Positions 52,800 to 62,108 of a DNA stretch of 64,000 bases are shown here, piece after piece. Both the position numbers and the translations under genes were made by a program. Numbering within the stretch: the first letter of the stretch is position 1; each line of letters starts with the position of its first letter. The notes under the pieces are model-generated. The model searched no databases and was not told the origin of the DNA. It was given only the letters and a program-made list of their open reading frames with translations. The stretch comes from Flavobacteriales bacterium UBA5040 (GTDB lineage: Bacteria; Bacteroidota; Bacteroidia; Flavobacteriales; Weeksellaceae). The DNA lies in assembly GCA_002415135.1 (NCBI GenBank), contig DIBY01000025.1, forward strand, positions 1 to 64,000, written 5' to 3'.

Positions 52800-53171
52800 T
52801 TAGTTTTTAGGTTCGAACGAGTTTTCAGGAGCGTTCGTAGGGTTATGGTTTTTAGTAATTTGATTGACAGAGTCTGTTAGTTCGTTCCAGGTATTGAGCA
52901 GTTCGGCGAGAAATAATTTTCCTTTCTCCGTCAACTGGTAATATTTTCTCGGTGGTCCGCCGGTAGATTCTTCCCAACGGTAGGAAAGAAATTCGCCGTT
53001 TTTCAATCGGGTAAGCAGTGGATAAAGAGTTCCTTCAACCACATCCAGTTTTCCATTTTTAAGTTCATCAATGAGATCGGAAACATACATTTCTCTTTCA
53101 TTAATTAAACTCAAAATACAAAATTCCAGAATGCCTTTTCGCATTTGCGCTTTGGTGTTTTCTGTGTTCAT
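52800..53171 (-). CDS. PadR-family transcriptional regulator
   Basis: A 123-residue winged-helix regulator of the PadR type: MRKGILEFCILSLINEREMY, then DVVEGTLYPLLTRLKNGEFL and GPPRKYYQLTEKGKLFL. It precedes the PspC gene by four bases and is almost certainly its repressor, as in other Bacteroidota. The acidic, proline-containing tail (NHNPTNAPENSFEPKN) is unusual. A good promoter lies about 90 bases upstream. Confidence 0.9.
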   Translation of the reverse strand: MNTENTKAQMRKGILEFCILSLINEREMYVSDLIDELKNGKLDVVEGTLYPLLTRLKNGEFLSYRWEESTGGPPRKYYQLTEKGKLFLAELLNTWNELTDSVNQITKNHNPTNAPENSFEPKN

Positions 53172-53262
53172 TGTTTATAGGTTATTAATTAGTTCAACTG
53201 TTAAAAATAAAATTTGATGAAGAATTGATCTAAAAAGAATATCCTTAACCAATCTTACTATA

Positions 53263-53294
53263 CAAAGATATGTATTTATTTTAGTATTATGCAA
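53263..53294 (-). promoter_or_regulatory. promoter of the PadR-PspC operon
   Basis: On the minus strand TTG (53292-53294) lies 21 bases before TATCTTTG (53263-53270), an exact -7 element. The leader before the PadR start would be about 85 bases. No distinct operator dyad was seen. Confidence 0.5.
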
Positions 53295-53386
53295 TACAAA
53301 GTAGTAAATATTTTAATTTATTTTTAGTTAAAGTTTTAAATATTGTTGTAGAGTCCCTTTAACACTGAGATGTTTGAACAAAAAAA

Positions 53387-53409
53387 AACCGCCTCAAACT
53401 GAGGCGGTT
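53387..53409 (-). terminator. terminator after the T9SS cargo gene
   Basis: AACCGCCTCA and TGAGGCGGTT form a perfect ten-pair stem with a three-base loop, followed on the minus strand by a run of Ts. It is 21 bases after the stop codon. Confidence 0.85.
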
Positions 53410-53429
53410 CTTATATCAAGTACGAATTA

Positions 53430-55790
53430 CTATTTTTTGATCGCTTTGAACGATTGAATTGTTCCGTCTTCCATTTGAAGAGTAACGATATACAATCCAG
53501 TTTTCAAATCTGAAAGATTCAGTTCTGCAGAAGGTTTCAAGTTTTTAACCTGTCTTCCTGAAACATCACTTACAGAGATTGATTTCACTCCTTTCACGTC
53601 AGAGATTTTTAATACATCCTGGAATGGGTTAGGGTAAATTGAAACTTTATTTTTGTTACCAACATTAGATGTTGCTGCTGATACATCTACATTAACCGTA
53701 TAATCTTCAACCTGTCCGTATGATGAACCTGTTGTGACACAACCATTTGCAAAATTCGCTAAGTTAGGATTCGTATTTGGTCCTGAAGCTCCGTAGAAAG
53801 CAGATTTTACTCTCATTCTGGTCTGTCCCAACTTCGCATCTGCTGGAATTACAATATCACCTGTAGCTGGTGTACCAGTTCCATTAGATCCTAAAACAAA
53901 TTTAAAGTCTGGAACTGTTGTAAAATACTGCTCACCTGCATCATCAAAATCTCCATCTTGGTTCCAGTCAAAAAATACTGCAAAGAAATGTCTATAACTA
54001 GCACCATCAGTATTGGCATTCATAGAAATACTATAAGTTCCACCTCTTCTTACTTGTGCAATTTCACTTAAAAACTGTTCGTATGCTGGCGTTCCTCCTA
54101 CTGTTGCAGAAGTTGTATTATTAATTCCTGCAAATGTTACGTTGGTAGTAGGTTCAACAGTAGAGTAACCAGGTGTAGGTGCACAATAAGCAACCGTTCC
54201 CGTTGTAAACATAATTTCAGCACAGCCTGTAGCATCTCCGATCACATTATAAGGGACCACTTTTGCATAATAAACGGTAAATGGAGCAAGACTTAAAGCA
54301 TAAGAAGTCCCCGTAACTACGGTTCCATTCATCACATCAGTTGCACCAGAGGTAGTTCCGATGTATAATTTATAGCCTGATGCATCGACAGCTGCTGCCC
54401 AAGTCATCGTAGCATTAGTAGGTACAGCTGTAGCATTATTAGTTGGTGCTGTAATGGTAGTACATAATGGAGCATCTGTAAGTAATGATACCGCAACTGA
54501 ATAATCTTCAGTTTGTCCATTGGTCATATTAGAACAAGCATCAGCTAAAGGTTCCTGAGGTGTTGTTGAATTACCCTGGAAGTTATATTTAACTCTCATT
54601 TTTTTAGTTCCGGCAGTTGTTCCCGCTGGAACCGCAATTGCACCACTTAAATTAATTGGATTTCCTGTTCCTGTAACTAAAGGTCCTTGGAAATATTTTT
54701 CATTTGCATCGTTGAAATCTCCATCTTCATTCCAGTCAATAAATACGGTCATTGCGAAAACATTCGTACCTAATCCGGTTCCGATCGCATTAAGAGTATA
54801 AGTACTTCCAGCCTTTACATTAAACACAGTAGAAGAAAAATCTTCATAAGCTGGTGATCCAACAGTTGCTGGAGAAGTTTTCGTAGTCCCATTTAAGGTT
54901 ACTGATGAAAGAGGATAAGTTGCTGCTGGCGATGTAGAAATGATCCCACCACAGTAAGCAATATTGTTATCTGTTGAAAAAGAAATTCCAGTACAGCCTG
55001 CTGCATCTCCATTTAAGTTAGAAGGAACCACTTTTGCGTAATACATTGTGGACTTCGCTAAACTTAAATTAACCATCGTACCAGCAACGGTACCATTAAA
55101 TAGATCTGATCCACCATCAGTAGTACCAACGGTAACTTTGTAATTTACTGCCGTAGGTACAGAATCCCAAGTCATTTTAGCAGTACCTGCAGAGATTGTT
55201 GATCCATTGGCAGGACTGGTAATGGTAGTACATGCCGGAGCCGTCGTTACAGAGGTATCTTGATTAATATTAATATCATCTAAATAAATACCTGCATTAG
55301 CAGCGCCTGATCTTACAAACCACGCTCCCACTCCAACTGTAGCACCTGGCTGAATTGTTCCAGCAGGCAACGTTGCAGAAAGTGTAGAACAGGTAGCAAG
55401 TGCTGCTGTAGTCAAAGTGACCGGGCTTCCTACAAGATTGATACTCCATAAAGCAGATACAGAATCATATACAAAATAAGCCAACTGCAGTGTTCCTGCC
55501 ACGCCGCTCGCTTTTTTATAGCCTACACTGAAGTCAACTTTCTGACCATTATTGGTTTGACCTATCGTTGTAAGATCGACCATATAACCTGTGGAGGCAA
55601 TCGAAGCACTTGTTAATAGTTGTCCGCCATTATCACCATTACAAGCAGCAACTGGAGTTTGACTCCCGCCACCGAATTGTTTGTAGATTGTTGGACTGTA
55701 TCCTGGGTTTTCAAAATCACCCATGTAACTGTATTGGGCACTAGCACCAATACCGAGTGCTAAAAAGCACGAGAGTAGAAATTTTTTCAT
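53430..55790 (-). CDS. T9SS-secreted protein with Fn3-like and GEVED domains
   Basis: A 786-residue secreted protein with a signal peptide (FLLSCFLALGIGASA). An N-terminal jelly-roll-like domain (about residues 22-180) is followed by two units of an Fn3-like module (SPANGSTISAGTAKMTW; APTNNATAVPTNATMTW) plus a GEVED domain (VFIDWNEDGDFNDANEKYF ... GQTEDYSVAV; VFFDWNQDGDFDDAGEQYF ... GQVEDYTVNV), so the body is an internal duplication. The DWNxDGDF loops look like calcium sites. The C-terminus is a type A sorting domain (VSIYPNPFQDVLKISDVKG). It is a surface or secreted protein of unknown binding target. Confidence 0.87.
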   Translation of the reverse strand: MKKFLLSCFLALGIGASAQYSYMGDFENPGYSPTIYKQFGGGSQTPVAACNGDNGGQLLTSASIASTGYMVDLTTIGQTNNGQKVDFSVGYKKASGVAGTLQLAYFVYDSVSALWSINLVGSPVTLTTAALATCSTLSATLPAGTIQPGATVGVGAWFVRSGAANAGIYLDDININQDTSVTTAPACTTITSPANGSTISAGTAKMTWDSVPTAVNYKVTVGTTDGGSDLFNGTVAGTMVNLSLAKSTMYYAKVVPSNLNGDAAGCTGISFSTDNNIAYCGGIISTSPAATYPLSSVTLNGTTKTSPATVGSPAYEDFSSTVFNVKAGSTYTLNAIGTGLGTNVFAMTVFIDWNEDGDFNDANEKYFQGPLVTGTGNPINLSGAIAVPAGTTAGTKKMRVKYNFQGNSTTPQEPLADACSNMTNGQTEDYSVAVSLLTDAPLCTTITAPTNNATAVPTNATMTWAAAVDASGYKLYIGTTSGATDVMNGTVVTGTSYALSLAPFTVYYAKVVPYNVIGDATGCAEIMFTTGTVAYCAPTPGYSTVEPTTNVTFAGINNTTSATVGGTPAYEQFLSEIAQVRRGGTYSISMNANTDGASYRHFFAVFFDWNQDGDFDDAGEQYFTTVPDFKFVLGSNGTGTPATGDIVIPADAKLGQTRMRVKSAFYGASGPNTNPNLANFANGCVTTGSSYGQVEDYTVNVDVSAATSNVGNKNKVSIYPNPFQDVLKISDVKGVKSISVSDVSGRQVKNLKPSAELNLSDLKTGLYIVTLQMEDGTIQSFKAIKK

Positions 55791-55932
55791 GTAAATAATT
55801 TGTTAAATGTTATACAAATAAAACAAAACATATCCACATAAAAAAATAAACACATGAAAATTAAATTCAAAAATACGAGACAATCATTAAACTTACTTAA
55901 AATTATACCTCGTATTGTTACAAATTCTATAT

Positions 55933-56196
55933 TTACCTCAATGTTAAATTTTCTTCTCTCAATCTTTCAAGTTGATCCAAAAGATGTTTAATAACCTCCA
56001 ATCCTGCGAGGTTGACTTCCAGGTCATAATGCCAATTGGTAAATTTCTCAAAAGTGGATAATTCATCAAACATTAAATATTTAATATTATTTTCTGTTTC
56101 TGTTTTTAGAAGTCCGGCTTCTTCCAATGAATCAAAAAAAGTGATTTCAACATTGTAGATTCTCACCAGCTCTTCGCGTGATATTCTTTCGTTCAT
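55933..56196 (-). CDS. cbpM: chaperone modulator CbpM-like
   Basis: An 87-residue MerR-like protein that matches CbpM in size and start (ISREELVRIYNVEITFFDSL), ending in a helix (VIKHLLDQLERLREENLTL). CbpM inhibits the J-domain of CbpA. Its start overlaps the cbpA stop by four bases, so the two are translationally coupled, which supports the assignment. Confidence 0.85.
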   Translation of the reverse strand: MNERISREELVRIYNVEITFFDSLEEAGLLKTETENNIKYLMFDELSTFEKFTNWHYDLEVNLAGLEVIKHLLDQLERLREENLTLR

Positions 56197-57110
56197 ATCG
56201 CTAAATTTTTAAGTTGAAGAAATAAATCTTTTTCCTTATCGGTTAAATTGGTTGGGGTTTTTACCACATAAGTGACATATAAATCTCCAAATTCGCCTTC
56301 TTTTTTATACACCGGGAATCCTTTGCCTTTTAATTTCACTTTGGTTCCATTTTGTGTTTCTGGTTTTACTTTTAAATTGACCGTTCCATCTAAAGTTTTC
56401 ACCAAAGTCTCGCCGCCCAGAATAGCGGTGTACAAATCGATCTCCAAATCGGTAGTCAAATCATTTCCCATTCTTTTAAACTGATGATCTTCCATAATAT
56501 TAAAAGTAATAAACAAATCGCCGTTTGGTCCACCATTATGACCAGGATTCCCGTGACCTTTTAACCTGATTTTCTGACCATTTGCAATACCGGCCGGAAT
56601 CGTGATTCGAACTTTCTTGCCATTGATATCAAAAGTTTGCTGATGGGTTTTAGCGGCATCCCGCAACTGTAAAGTCAAATTTGCTTCCACATCCTGGCCT
56701 TTAAATTTTCCGGATGCACTACCTCTGGAACCACCAGAAAAGCCACCACCGCCACCAAACATACTTTGAAAGAAGTCAGAAAAATCTGCACCTTCACCAA
56801 AGTCTGATTCAGAAAATCCTCCATAACCACCTTGTCGGGATTGTTGTGATCTTTGTTGTTGGTGAGCCTGTTCATATTGCTCACCGTGTTTCCAGTGTTC
56901 GCCGTATTGGTCGTACTTCGTTCTGTTGGCGGCATTGCTCAAAACCTCGTTGGCTTCATTAAGTTCTTTGAATTTCCGCTCTGATTCTTTGTCGCCTGGA
57001 TTAACATCTGGATGATATTTTCGGGCTAATTTTCGGTAGGCTTTTTTTATTTCGTCGGCAGTCGCTTTTTTATCAATGCCTAAAACTTTGTAATAATCGA
57101 TATATGCCAT
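56193..57110 (-). CDS. cbpA: curved-DNA-binding DnaJ-like protein CbpA
   Basis: A 305-residue DnaJ-type co-chaperone without a zinc finger. The J-domain occupies residues 1-70 with HPD at 33-35 (RKYHPDVNPGDKES). A Gln/Gly-rich linker (HQQQRSQQSRQGG) and GGGGGFSGGSRGS-type stretch follow, then two C-terminal beta domains (KVRITIPAGIANGQKIRLKG, GTVNLKVKPETQNGTKVKLK). It stimulates DnaK and may bind curved DNA. Met at 57110 (MAYIDYYKVLGID) is the family start; a Met six codons upstream is possible. Confidence 0.9.
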   Translation of the reverse strand: MAYIDYYKVLGIDKKATADEIKKAYRKLARKYHPDVNPGDKESERKFKELNEANEVLSNAANRTKYDQYGEHWKHGEQYEQAHQQQRSQQSRQGGYGGFSESDFGEGADFSDFFQSMFGGGGGFSGGSRGSASGKFKGQDVEANLTLQLRDAAKTHQQTFDINGKKVRITIPAGIANGQKIRLKGHGNPGHNGGPNGDLFITFNIMEDHQFKRMGNDLTTDLEIDLYTAILGGETLVKTLDGTVNLKVKPETQNGTKVKLKGKGFPVYKKEGEFGDLYVTYVVKTPTNLTDKEKDLFLQLKNLAI

Positions 57111-57230
57111 AAATAATGATTTACTCAAATTTAAAAAACTAAAATGAATGATGCTCTAAAGTTCTGTTAAATCTTCTATTTATATTTTCTTAATTTTAAG
57201 GAAAACTACTTTCATTCAAATTACAGCCGC

Positions 57231-57881
57231 ATGAAAAAACACTTCTTCATTCTCGTACTTTTATCTTTGACCCATTGTGCCAAAGAAAGCGAGACCAAAT
57301 CTGATATTTTAAAAAAAGACTCCATTGTACAAAATGACTCATTGAAAACAGCAAATAGCAGTTTAGAAAGTGGAACAGTGAATAAAGAAGAAACATTAAA
57401 AACGTTGAATAATGAAATACTATCCACCTTAAAAATGAAAGATTATGTAAAATTCACGAATTATATTCATCCCGAAAAAGGGGTCCGATCTTCAATGTAC
57501 GGTTATGTAAATCCAAAAAAGGATAAGAATTTTACAAAAGAGGAATTCAAAAAATATGTGACAACGAATATTAAATTTACCTGGGGCGATCAGGATGGAA
57601 CTGGCGATCCACTCATACTTTCAATAAAAGATTATTTAATTCAATGGGTTTTTAAAAAAGATTTCACGAAAGGGGAATTTCATTTTAACACGTTTAAAGG
57701 AACTGGGAATTCTTTGAACAATCTGAAAGAAATATATCCCAATAACGATTTCACTGAAAATTACATTGGCGGTTCAGAAGAATATGGTGAGATGGATTGG
57801 AATTGCCTTCGTTTTGTTTTCGAAGAATTATATGGAACTTATTATTTAGTAGCTGTGATCAATGATGAATGGACGATTTAA
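57231..57881 (+). CDS. putative lipoprotein, unknown family
   Basis: A 216-residue protein with a lipoprotein signal (FFILVLLSLTHC, Cys17). A Lys/Ser/Asn-rich linker of about 40 residues leads to a compact domain containing KDYVKFTNYIHPEKGVRSSM, YVTTNIKFTWGDQDGTGDPL, and EYGEMDWNCLRFVFEELYGT. The last part resembles SH3-like lipoproteins that end with W-x-L-x-F strands, but no family is recognised. It is a single gene between cbpA (divergent) and a symporter gene. Confidence 0.6.
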   Translation: MKKHFFILVLLSLTHCAKESETKSDILKKDSIVQNDSLKTANSSLESGTVNKEETLKTLNNEILSTLKMKDYVKFTNYIHPEKGVRSSMYGYVNPKKDKNFTKEEFKKYVTTNIKFTWGDQDGTGDPLILSIKDYLIQWVFKKDFTKGEFHFNTFKGTGNSLNNLKEIYPNNDFTENYIGGSEEYGEMDWNCLRFVFEELYGTYYLVAVINDEWTI

Positions 57882-57934
57882 AAATCTGATATTTCTCGTT
57901 TAAATTATAAAATACCATTTTTAAAATTTACTCT

Positions 57935-57942
57935 TATCTTTG
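57935..57942 (+). promoter_or_regulatory. -7 element of the symporter gene
   Basis: TATCTTTG is an exact TAnnTTTG, 15 bases before the ATG at 57958. It argues that the TTG at 57940, which overlaps it, is not the start codon. Confidence 0.5.
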
Positions 57943-57957
57943 ACGAAACATCAATAT

Positions 57958-59187
57958 ATGAAGGAAGTTTTGAAAAATTATTCTGGTATCATTTTACTTT
58001 TAACCGGTATTACGATCGGAAGTCTTATCGGAATATTTTTCCCTCAAGTCGTCAGTTATTTAAAACCGCTGGGTGATATTTTTCTAAATTTACTTTTCGT
58101 AAGTGTTGTTCCATTGGTTTATTTTGCAGTTGCCAATTCCATTGCCAGTGTAGAACAAGGCGGAAAATTTGGCAAGATTATTTTCGCAATGATTATCACT
58201 TTTTTACTCTTCATTCTCATTGCTGCACTTTTCACCATTACGGTCGTATACTTTTTCCCAACCGAAGCTTTACCCTCGACAGGCAGTGACCTCTTAGATG
58301 ATTCTGGCGATGAAAGCTGGGGCGATCGGATCGTAGGCTTCTTTACAGTTGGTGAATTTTCTCAGTTATTTTCCAGACAAAATATGCTTGCCTTATTGAT
58401 ATTCGCTTTTTTAACCGGAACCGCTGCGAGAAAAGCGGGTGAAGCAGGCGAAGTTTTCCGATCCTTTTTAGCATCAGGCTACGAAGTAATGAAAGAACTT
58501 TTACTGCTCGTAATGAAAGTTGCACCAATTGGTTTAGGAGCCTATTTTGCTTTTCAAGTCGCCACGATCGGGCCGCAACTTTTTGGTTTTTATGCAAAAC
58601 CACTTGGCTTATATTATATCTCAGGAGTAGTTTACTTCCTGGTTTTCTTTACGCTATATGCCTTTGTCGCTAAAGGTAAAATCGGTGTAAGACAATTTTG
58701 GACCAATAATATCTACCCCAGTTTAACAGCTATTTCTACGTGCAGCAGTTTTGCAACAATGCCTGCTAATTTACAGGCAGCTGCAAAAATTGGAGTTCCC
58801 GACGCAATCGCCAATATTGTGATTCCGATTGGAAGTACGCTTCATAAAAATGGATCTTCCATGTCCTCTATTATTAAAATTTATGTTGCATTTTTAATTA
58901 TCGGTAAAGACTTCTTTGATCCAATGAATCTACTACTCGCTTTAGGAATTACCGTTTTTGTAAGTATCGTCGCTGGTGGAATTCCTAATGGTGGATATAT
59001 TGGTGAAATGTTGATGATATCGGTGTATCAATTACCCGTAGAAGCGATTCCGGCCGTGATGATAATCGGGACTTTGGTAGATCCTTTAGCAACGGTTCTT
59101 AATTCAACTGGTGATACGGTGGCGGCAATGTTCGTAACAAAATTGTCTGGCGAAAAATTTGAAGAACCAAAAGAATTCGCTCCTTAA
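57958..59187 (+). CDS. dicarboxylate/amino acid:cation symporter (DAACS)
   Basis: A 409-residue inner-membrane transporter of the GltP/DctA family that takes up glutamate, aspartate or C4-dicarboxylates with protons or sodium. The reentrant-loop motifs are TAISTCSSFATMPANLQAA (serine-rich loop), IPIGSTLHKNGSSMSSIIK and VDPLATVLNSTGDTVAAMFV (NxxxD-type substrate site). Arginine at the position that marks amino-acid carriers cannot be confirmed, so the substrate is left open. ATG at 57958 is used because the TTG upstream lies in the promoter. A strong terminator follows. Confidence 0.9.
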   Translation: MKEVLKNYSGIILLLTGITIGSLIGIFFPQVVSYLKPLGDIFLNLLFVSVVPLVYFAVANSIASVEQGGKFGKIIFAMIITFLLFILIAALFTITVVYFFPTEALPSTGSDLLDDSGDESWGDRIVGFFTVGEFSQLFSRQNMLALLIFAFLTGTAARKAGEAGEVFRSFLASGYEVMKELLLLVMKVAPIGLGAYFAFQVATIGPQLFGFYAKPLGLYYISGVVYFLVFFTLYAFVAKGKIGVRQFWTNNIYPSLTAISTCSSFATMPANLQAAAKIGVPDAIANIVIPIGSTLHKNGSSMSSIIKIYVAFLIIGKDFFDPMNLLLALGITVFVSIVAGGIPNGGYIGEMLMISVYQLPVEAIPAVMIIGTLVDPLATVLNSTGDTVAAMFVTKLSGEKFEEPKEFAP

Positions 59188-59195
59188 ATTTCAAT

Positions 59196-59235
59196 AAAAA
59201 AAAGGACTTCCAACTCTGGAAATCCTTTTTTTTTA
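59196..59235 (+). terminator. terminator after the symporter gene
   Basis: AAAAAAAGGACTTCC pairs with GGAAATCCTTTTTTTTT around AACTCT, leaving one bulge. The T-run of nine suits the plus strand, and the A-run gives a T-run for the M1 peptidase gene on the minus strand. Confidence 0.8.
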
Positions 59236-59251
59236 ATCAAATATTCAAAAA

Positions 59252-61762
59252 TTATTTATACGCCTCAATTGTTTTATTAATTAAATCAATCTGCGCATTA
59301 ATCGTTTTGCTGGACGGGTTAGCTTTTAAAACCTGCATTTTTTTCGCAAGTCCATCCTGTAAAATTTGAACAATCATCATTTTCGCTTGCGGATTGTTTC
59401 CGATTTGACCTTTCGCCTGACCTAAAATTTTGGTTAAGTTTTCGGTCGCTTTCAAGTTATCAGAACTCATAATCCAGTTAAATCCTTCTTCTGCAGACGC
59501 ACCCAATTCCGGATTCTGGAATTTTATAAATGGATAAAACGCTGCGGTTGAAGCGATCGCCGGCATTTGTTTTTCGATTTTATTTTTTACAATAATTGGA
59601 AGAAGTTCTCCAATTAAATCATCACTCGCTCCTTCCAAATCGATATTCTCTGCCAAAGCTGCCACTCTTGCTGGATCAACAGCTGCGATTCCGGTAAGCG
59701 AATTTGCCTTAACTGAATTAGAAACTGCGTTCAATCCCTTTTCAAAAAGAGGAAGATATTTTTTATCCTTTGTTTTTGCCAGTGCAGAAATTGCAGCTCC
59801 CTGCACCAAAGTTTTCGGATCATTAGAAGCTATCTTCTCCACTTCGGAAAGGGCTGCTTTAATCTGATCAGGTTTTGACAAATCTAACCCACTCACGGCT
59901 TTTAGTCTGATTCTAAAATTCGAATCTTTCAAGCCCGCTGTCAATATCTTTAAAAAGGAAGGATCTTTCGTAACATTTTCTGCAGCATTTTCAACCGCCA
60001 GATACCTGCTTAAGAATTCTTTGGCATTTTGATATTGCGTGAAATATTGATCTGCCGTTTTCGTATCGGTAAACTCACCAAGCAAAACTCCATCTGCATT
60101 AATATTGACCAAATCAGGATTTTTGGAAACGGTGAATGTGAAATTATTCTTCTCCTTCGCATCTACCCAAACATTTTTACGAGTCGGTTTTCCATTTTCA
60201 AATAAATCAATCGCCAATGGAAACTGATAATTTTGTCCAACTTGAGTTTGATTAATAGTAACCGTAACTTGTTTTTTTACCGGTTCAAAAGTAGTGGTGT
60301 AGGATAATTTCGGATGTCCGCTGCCATAATACCACTGATTGAAAAACCAGTTCAAATCTTTCCCTGAAACTTTTTCTAATGATAAACGAAGTTGATGTGC
60401 TTCACCAGTTCCGTATTCATTGGTTTTTAAATAATCGGTTAAGCCGTTAAAAAATGCATCGTCACCTAAATAGTTCCGCAACATGTGCAGAATCGCGCCA
60501 CCTTTATTATAGGAAACCCCATCAAACATATCTTCACGCGAATGATAATTAAAACGAACCAGATCTTTTGAAATATTCGAAGGATCCATCATGTAGCCTT
60601 TGCTCTCTTTCATCATACCGTAGTCAGCCACATCTTTACCGTATTTATGCTCGTTCCACAAATACTGCGAATAGTTGGCAAAAGATTCATTGACCGTCAA
60701 ATTACTCCAACTTTCGGCGGTGACTAAATCGCCAAACCAATGGTGAAATAATTCGTGTGCAATGGTTTCCTCCCAACGGTTTTCATCAATCAGATCGCCA
60801 GGTTTTTGCTGAGCAGATTCTTGGTGAAGCGTTGCTGTGGTATTCTCCATGGCACCAGAAACGTAATCTCGACCAGTAATTTGAGCGTATTTTGACCACG
60901 GATAATCGTAATTCAATCTTTTAGAAAAGAACTCCATCATCTCTGGCGTATTTCCAAAGATCTGTTTTGCGTACGGTTCAAATTCTTTTTCTACATAATA
61001 ATCAACCGGAATGTTTCGCCATTTATCTTTCACCACGGCATAATCACCAACTCCCATGAAGAATAAATACGGCGCATGTTTTTTATCCATTACCCAATGA
61101 TCAGTGCGCAAACCGCCACTTCCTTTGGTAGAAGATTTCATTAAACCATTCGATAAAGTCACGTATTTGTCAGGAACGGTCATGTAAATTTCCTGCGTGG
61201 TTTTCTGGTTGGTTTTGTCGATCGTTGGAAACCAGGCAGAACTTGCCTCCGTTTCTCCTTGTGTCCAGATCTGAGTTGGTTTATCGGGGTCAGTTCCTTG
61301 AGCATTGATGAAATAAAGTCCTTTCGCATCAGAAATTGCGGCGCTTCCTTTTTGTGTTACTTCATTCGGACGGGCGGTGTATTTAATGTAAACCGTATAA
61401 TCCTGATTTCTATTGTACGTTTTGTCGAGATTAATTTTGAGCATATCATCTTTGTACTCATATTTCAAAGGACTTTTAGTTCCGTTTTTATCTAAAGCAA
61501 CTTCATGAATCAGCATCGCCTTTGCATTCAAAACCAAAGAATCGGTCGGGTAGAAATACGGCGAAGCGGTTAACCATTCTTCACCACCCATTTGTTCTTT
61601 CTGGTAATCGAAATTCACTTTTAATTTCGTGTGTTTCAATTCCGTCATTTTGGTGTGCGACTGTCGGTAAACTTCAGTTCTGCCGGAAGTTTCGGTTTGC
61701 GCAAAAACATTTCCCGAAAAGAACATTCCGAGTAAACTAATGGAGATGATCAGCTTTTTCAT
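59252..61762 (-). CDS. M1-family aminopeptidase
   Basis: An 836-residue exported zinc metallopeptidase (signal MFFSGNVFAQ). The exopeptidase motif is GAMEN (303-307) and the zinc site is HELFHHWFGDLVTAESWSNL with His336, His340 and Glu359. The N-terminal beta domain (about 25-240) and the C-terminal HEAT-like helical domain (about 560-836, FLKILTAGLKDSNFRIRLKA) are both present, so the enzyme is full length. It trims N-terminal residues of peptides in the periplasm. The C-terminal domain lacks a T9SS tag, so it is probably not secreted. Confidence 0.93.
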   Translation of the reverse strand: MKKLIISISLLGMFFSGNVFAQTETSGRTEVYRQSHTKMTELKHTKLKVNFDYQKEQMGGEEWLTASPYFYPTDSLVLNAKAMLIHEVALDKNGTKSPLKYEYKDDMLKINLDKTYNRNQDYTVYIKYTARPNEVTQKGSAAISDAKGLYFINAQGTDPDKPTQIWTQGETEASSAWFPTIDKTNQKTTQEIYMTVPDKYVTLSNGLMKSSTKGSGGLRTDHWVMDKKHAPYLFFMGVGDYAVVKDKWRNIPVDYYVEKEFEPYAKQIFGNTPEMMEFFSKRLNYDYPWSKYAQITGRDYVSGAMENTTATLHQESAQQKPGDLIDENRWEETIAHELFHHWFGDLVTAESWSNLTVNESFANYSQYLWNEHKYGKDVADYGMMKESKGYMMDPSNISKDLVRFNYHSREDMFDGVSYNKGGAILHMLRNYLGDDAFFNGLTDYLKTNEYGTGEAHQLRLSLEKVSGKDLNWFFNQWYYGSGHPKLSYTTTFEPVKKQVTVTINQTQVGQNYQFPLAIDLFENGKPTRKNVWVDAKEKNNFTFTVSKNPDLVNINADGVLLGEFTDTKTADQYFTQYQNAKEFLSRYLAVENAAENVTKDPSFLKILTAGLKDSNFRIRLKAVSGLDLSKPDQIKAALSEVEKIASNDPKTLVQGAAISALAKTKDKKYLPLFEKGLNAVSNSVKANSLTGIAAVDPARVAALAENIDLEGASDDLIGELLPIIVKNKIEKQMPAIASTAAFYPFIKFQNPELGASAEEGFNWIMSSDNLKATENLTKILGQAKGQIGNNPQAKMMIVQILQDGLAKKMQVLKANPSSKTINAQIDLINKTIEAYK

Positions 61763-61808
61763 TTATTTAAATTGTTTTTAAATTTTAAAGAATAATCTTT
61801 TATAAAAT

Positions 61809-62033
61809 CTAAGATTTCTTATTGACAAAGGTTTCGAATAGATCATTAACAAACGATTCATAGTCGCCACTTTTCAATTGCTCTTTGCTTTTGTTAACGG
61901 CTTTTTTCAAATCGCTTTCGTCATTTTCATGATTGATGAGTTCAACGGATTTAATGCCTTTAATTTGAATTAAAAGTTCTGTCAATTTGCCAAGGTCGGC
62001 GTTATCTTCGAGGTTTATTTTTAAAGATTTCAT
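61809..62033 (-). CDS. small antitoxin-like protein, DUF2683-like
   Basis: A 74-residue acidic protein. The N-terminal half is a beta-alpha-beta stretch (MKSLKINLEDNADLGKLTEL, IKSVELINHENDES) and the C-terminal half is a helix (KKAVNKSKEQLKSGDYESFV), in the style of small Bacteroidota proteins of the DUF2683 group and some antitoxins. No toxin gene is next to it, so it is an orphan. It lies between the M1 peptidase gene and thyA on the same strand. Confidence 0.55.
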   Translation of the reverse strand: MKSLKINLEDNADLGKLTELLIQIKGIKSVELINHENDESDLKKAVNKSKEQLKSGDYESFVNDLFETFVNKKS

Positions 62034-62108
62034 TGAATGATTGGTAGATATTTTAAAAGAAAAGTTACAAAAAAAGTGAAGTTATGCTACTCCACTTTAA
62101 TTATTTTT

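Noticed and set aside
61809..62033. Toxin-antitoxin pair
   Set aside because: The antitoxin-like protein has no adjacent toxin gene; the neighbours are an aminopeptidase and thymidylate synthase.
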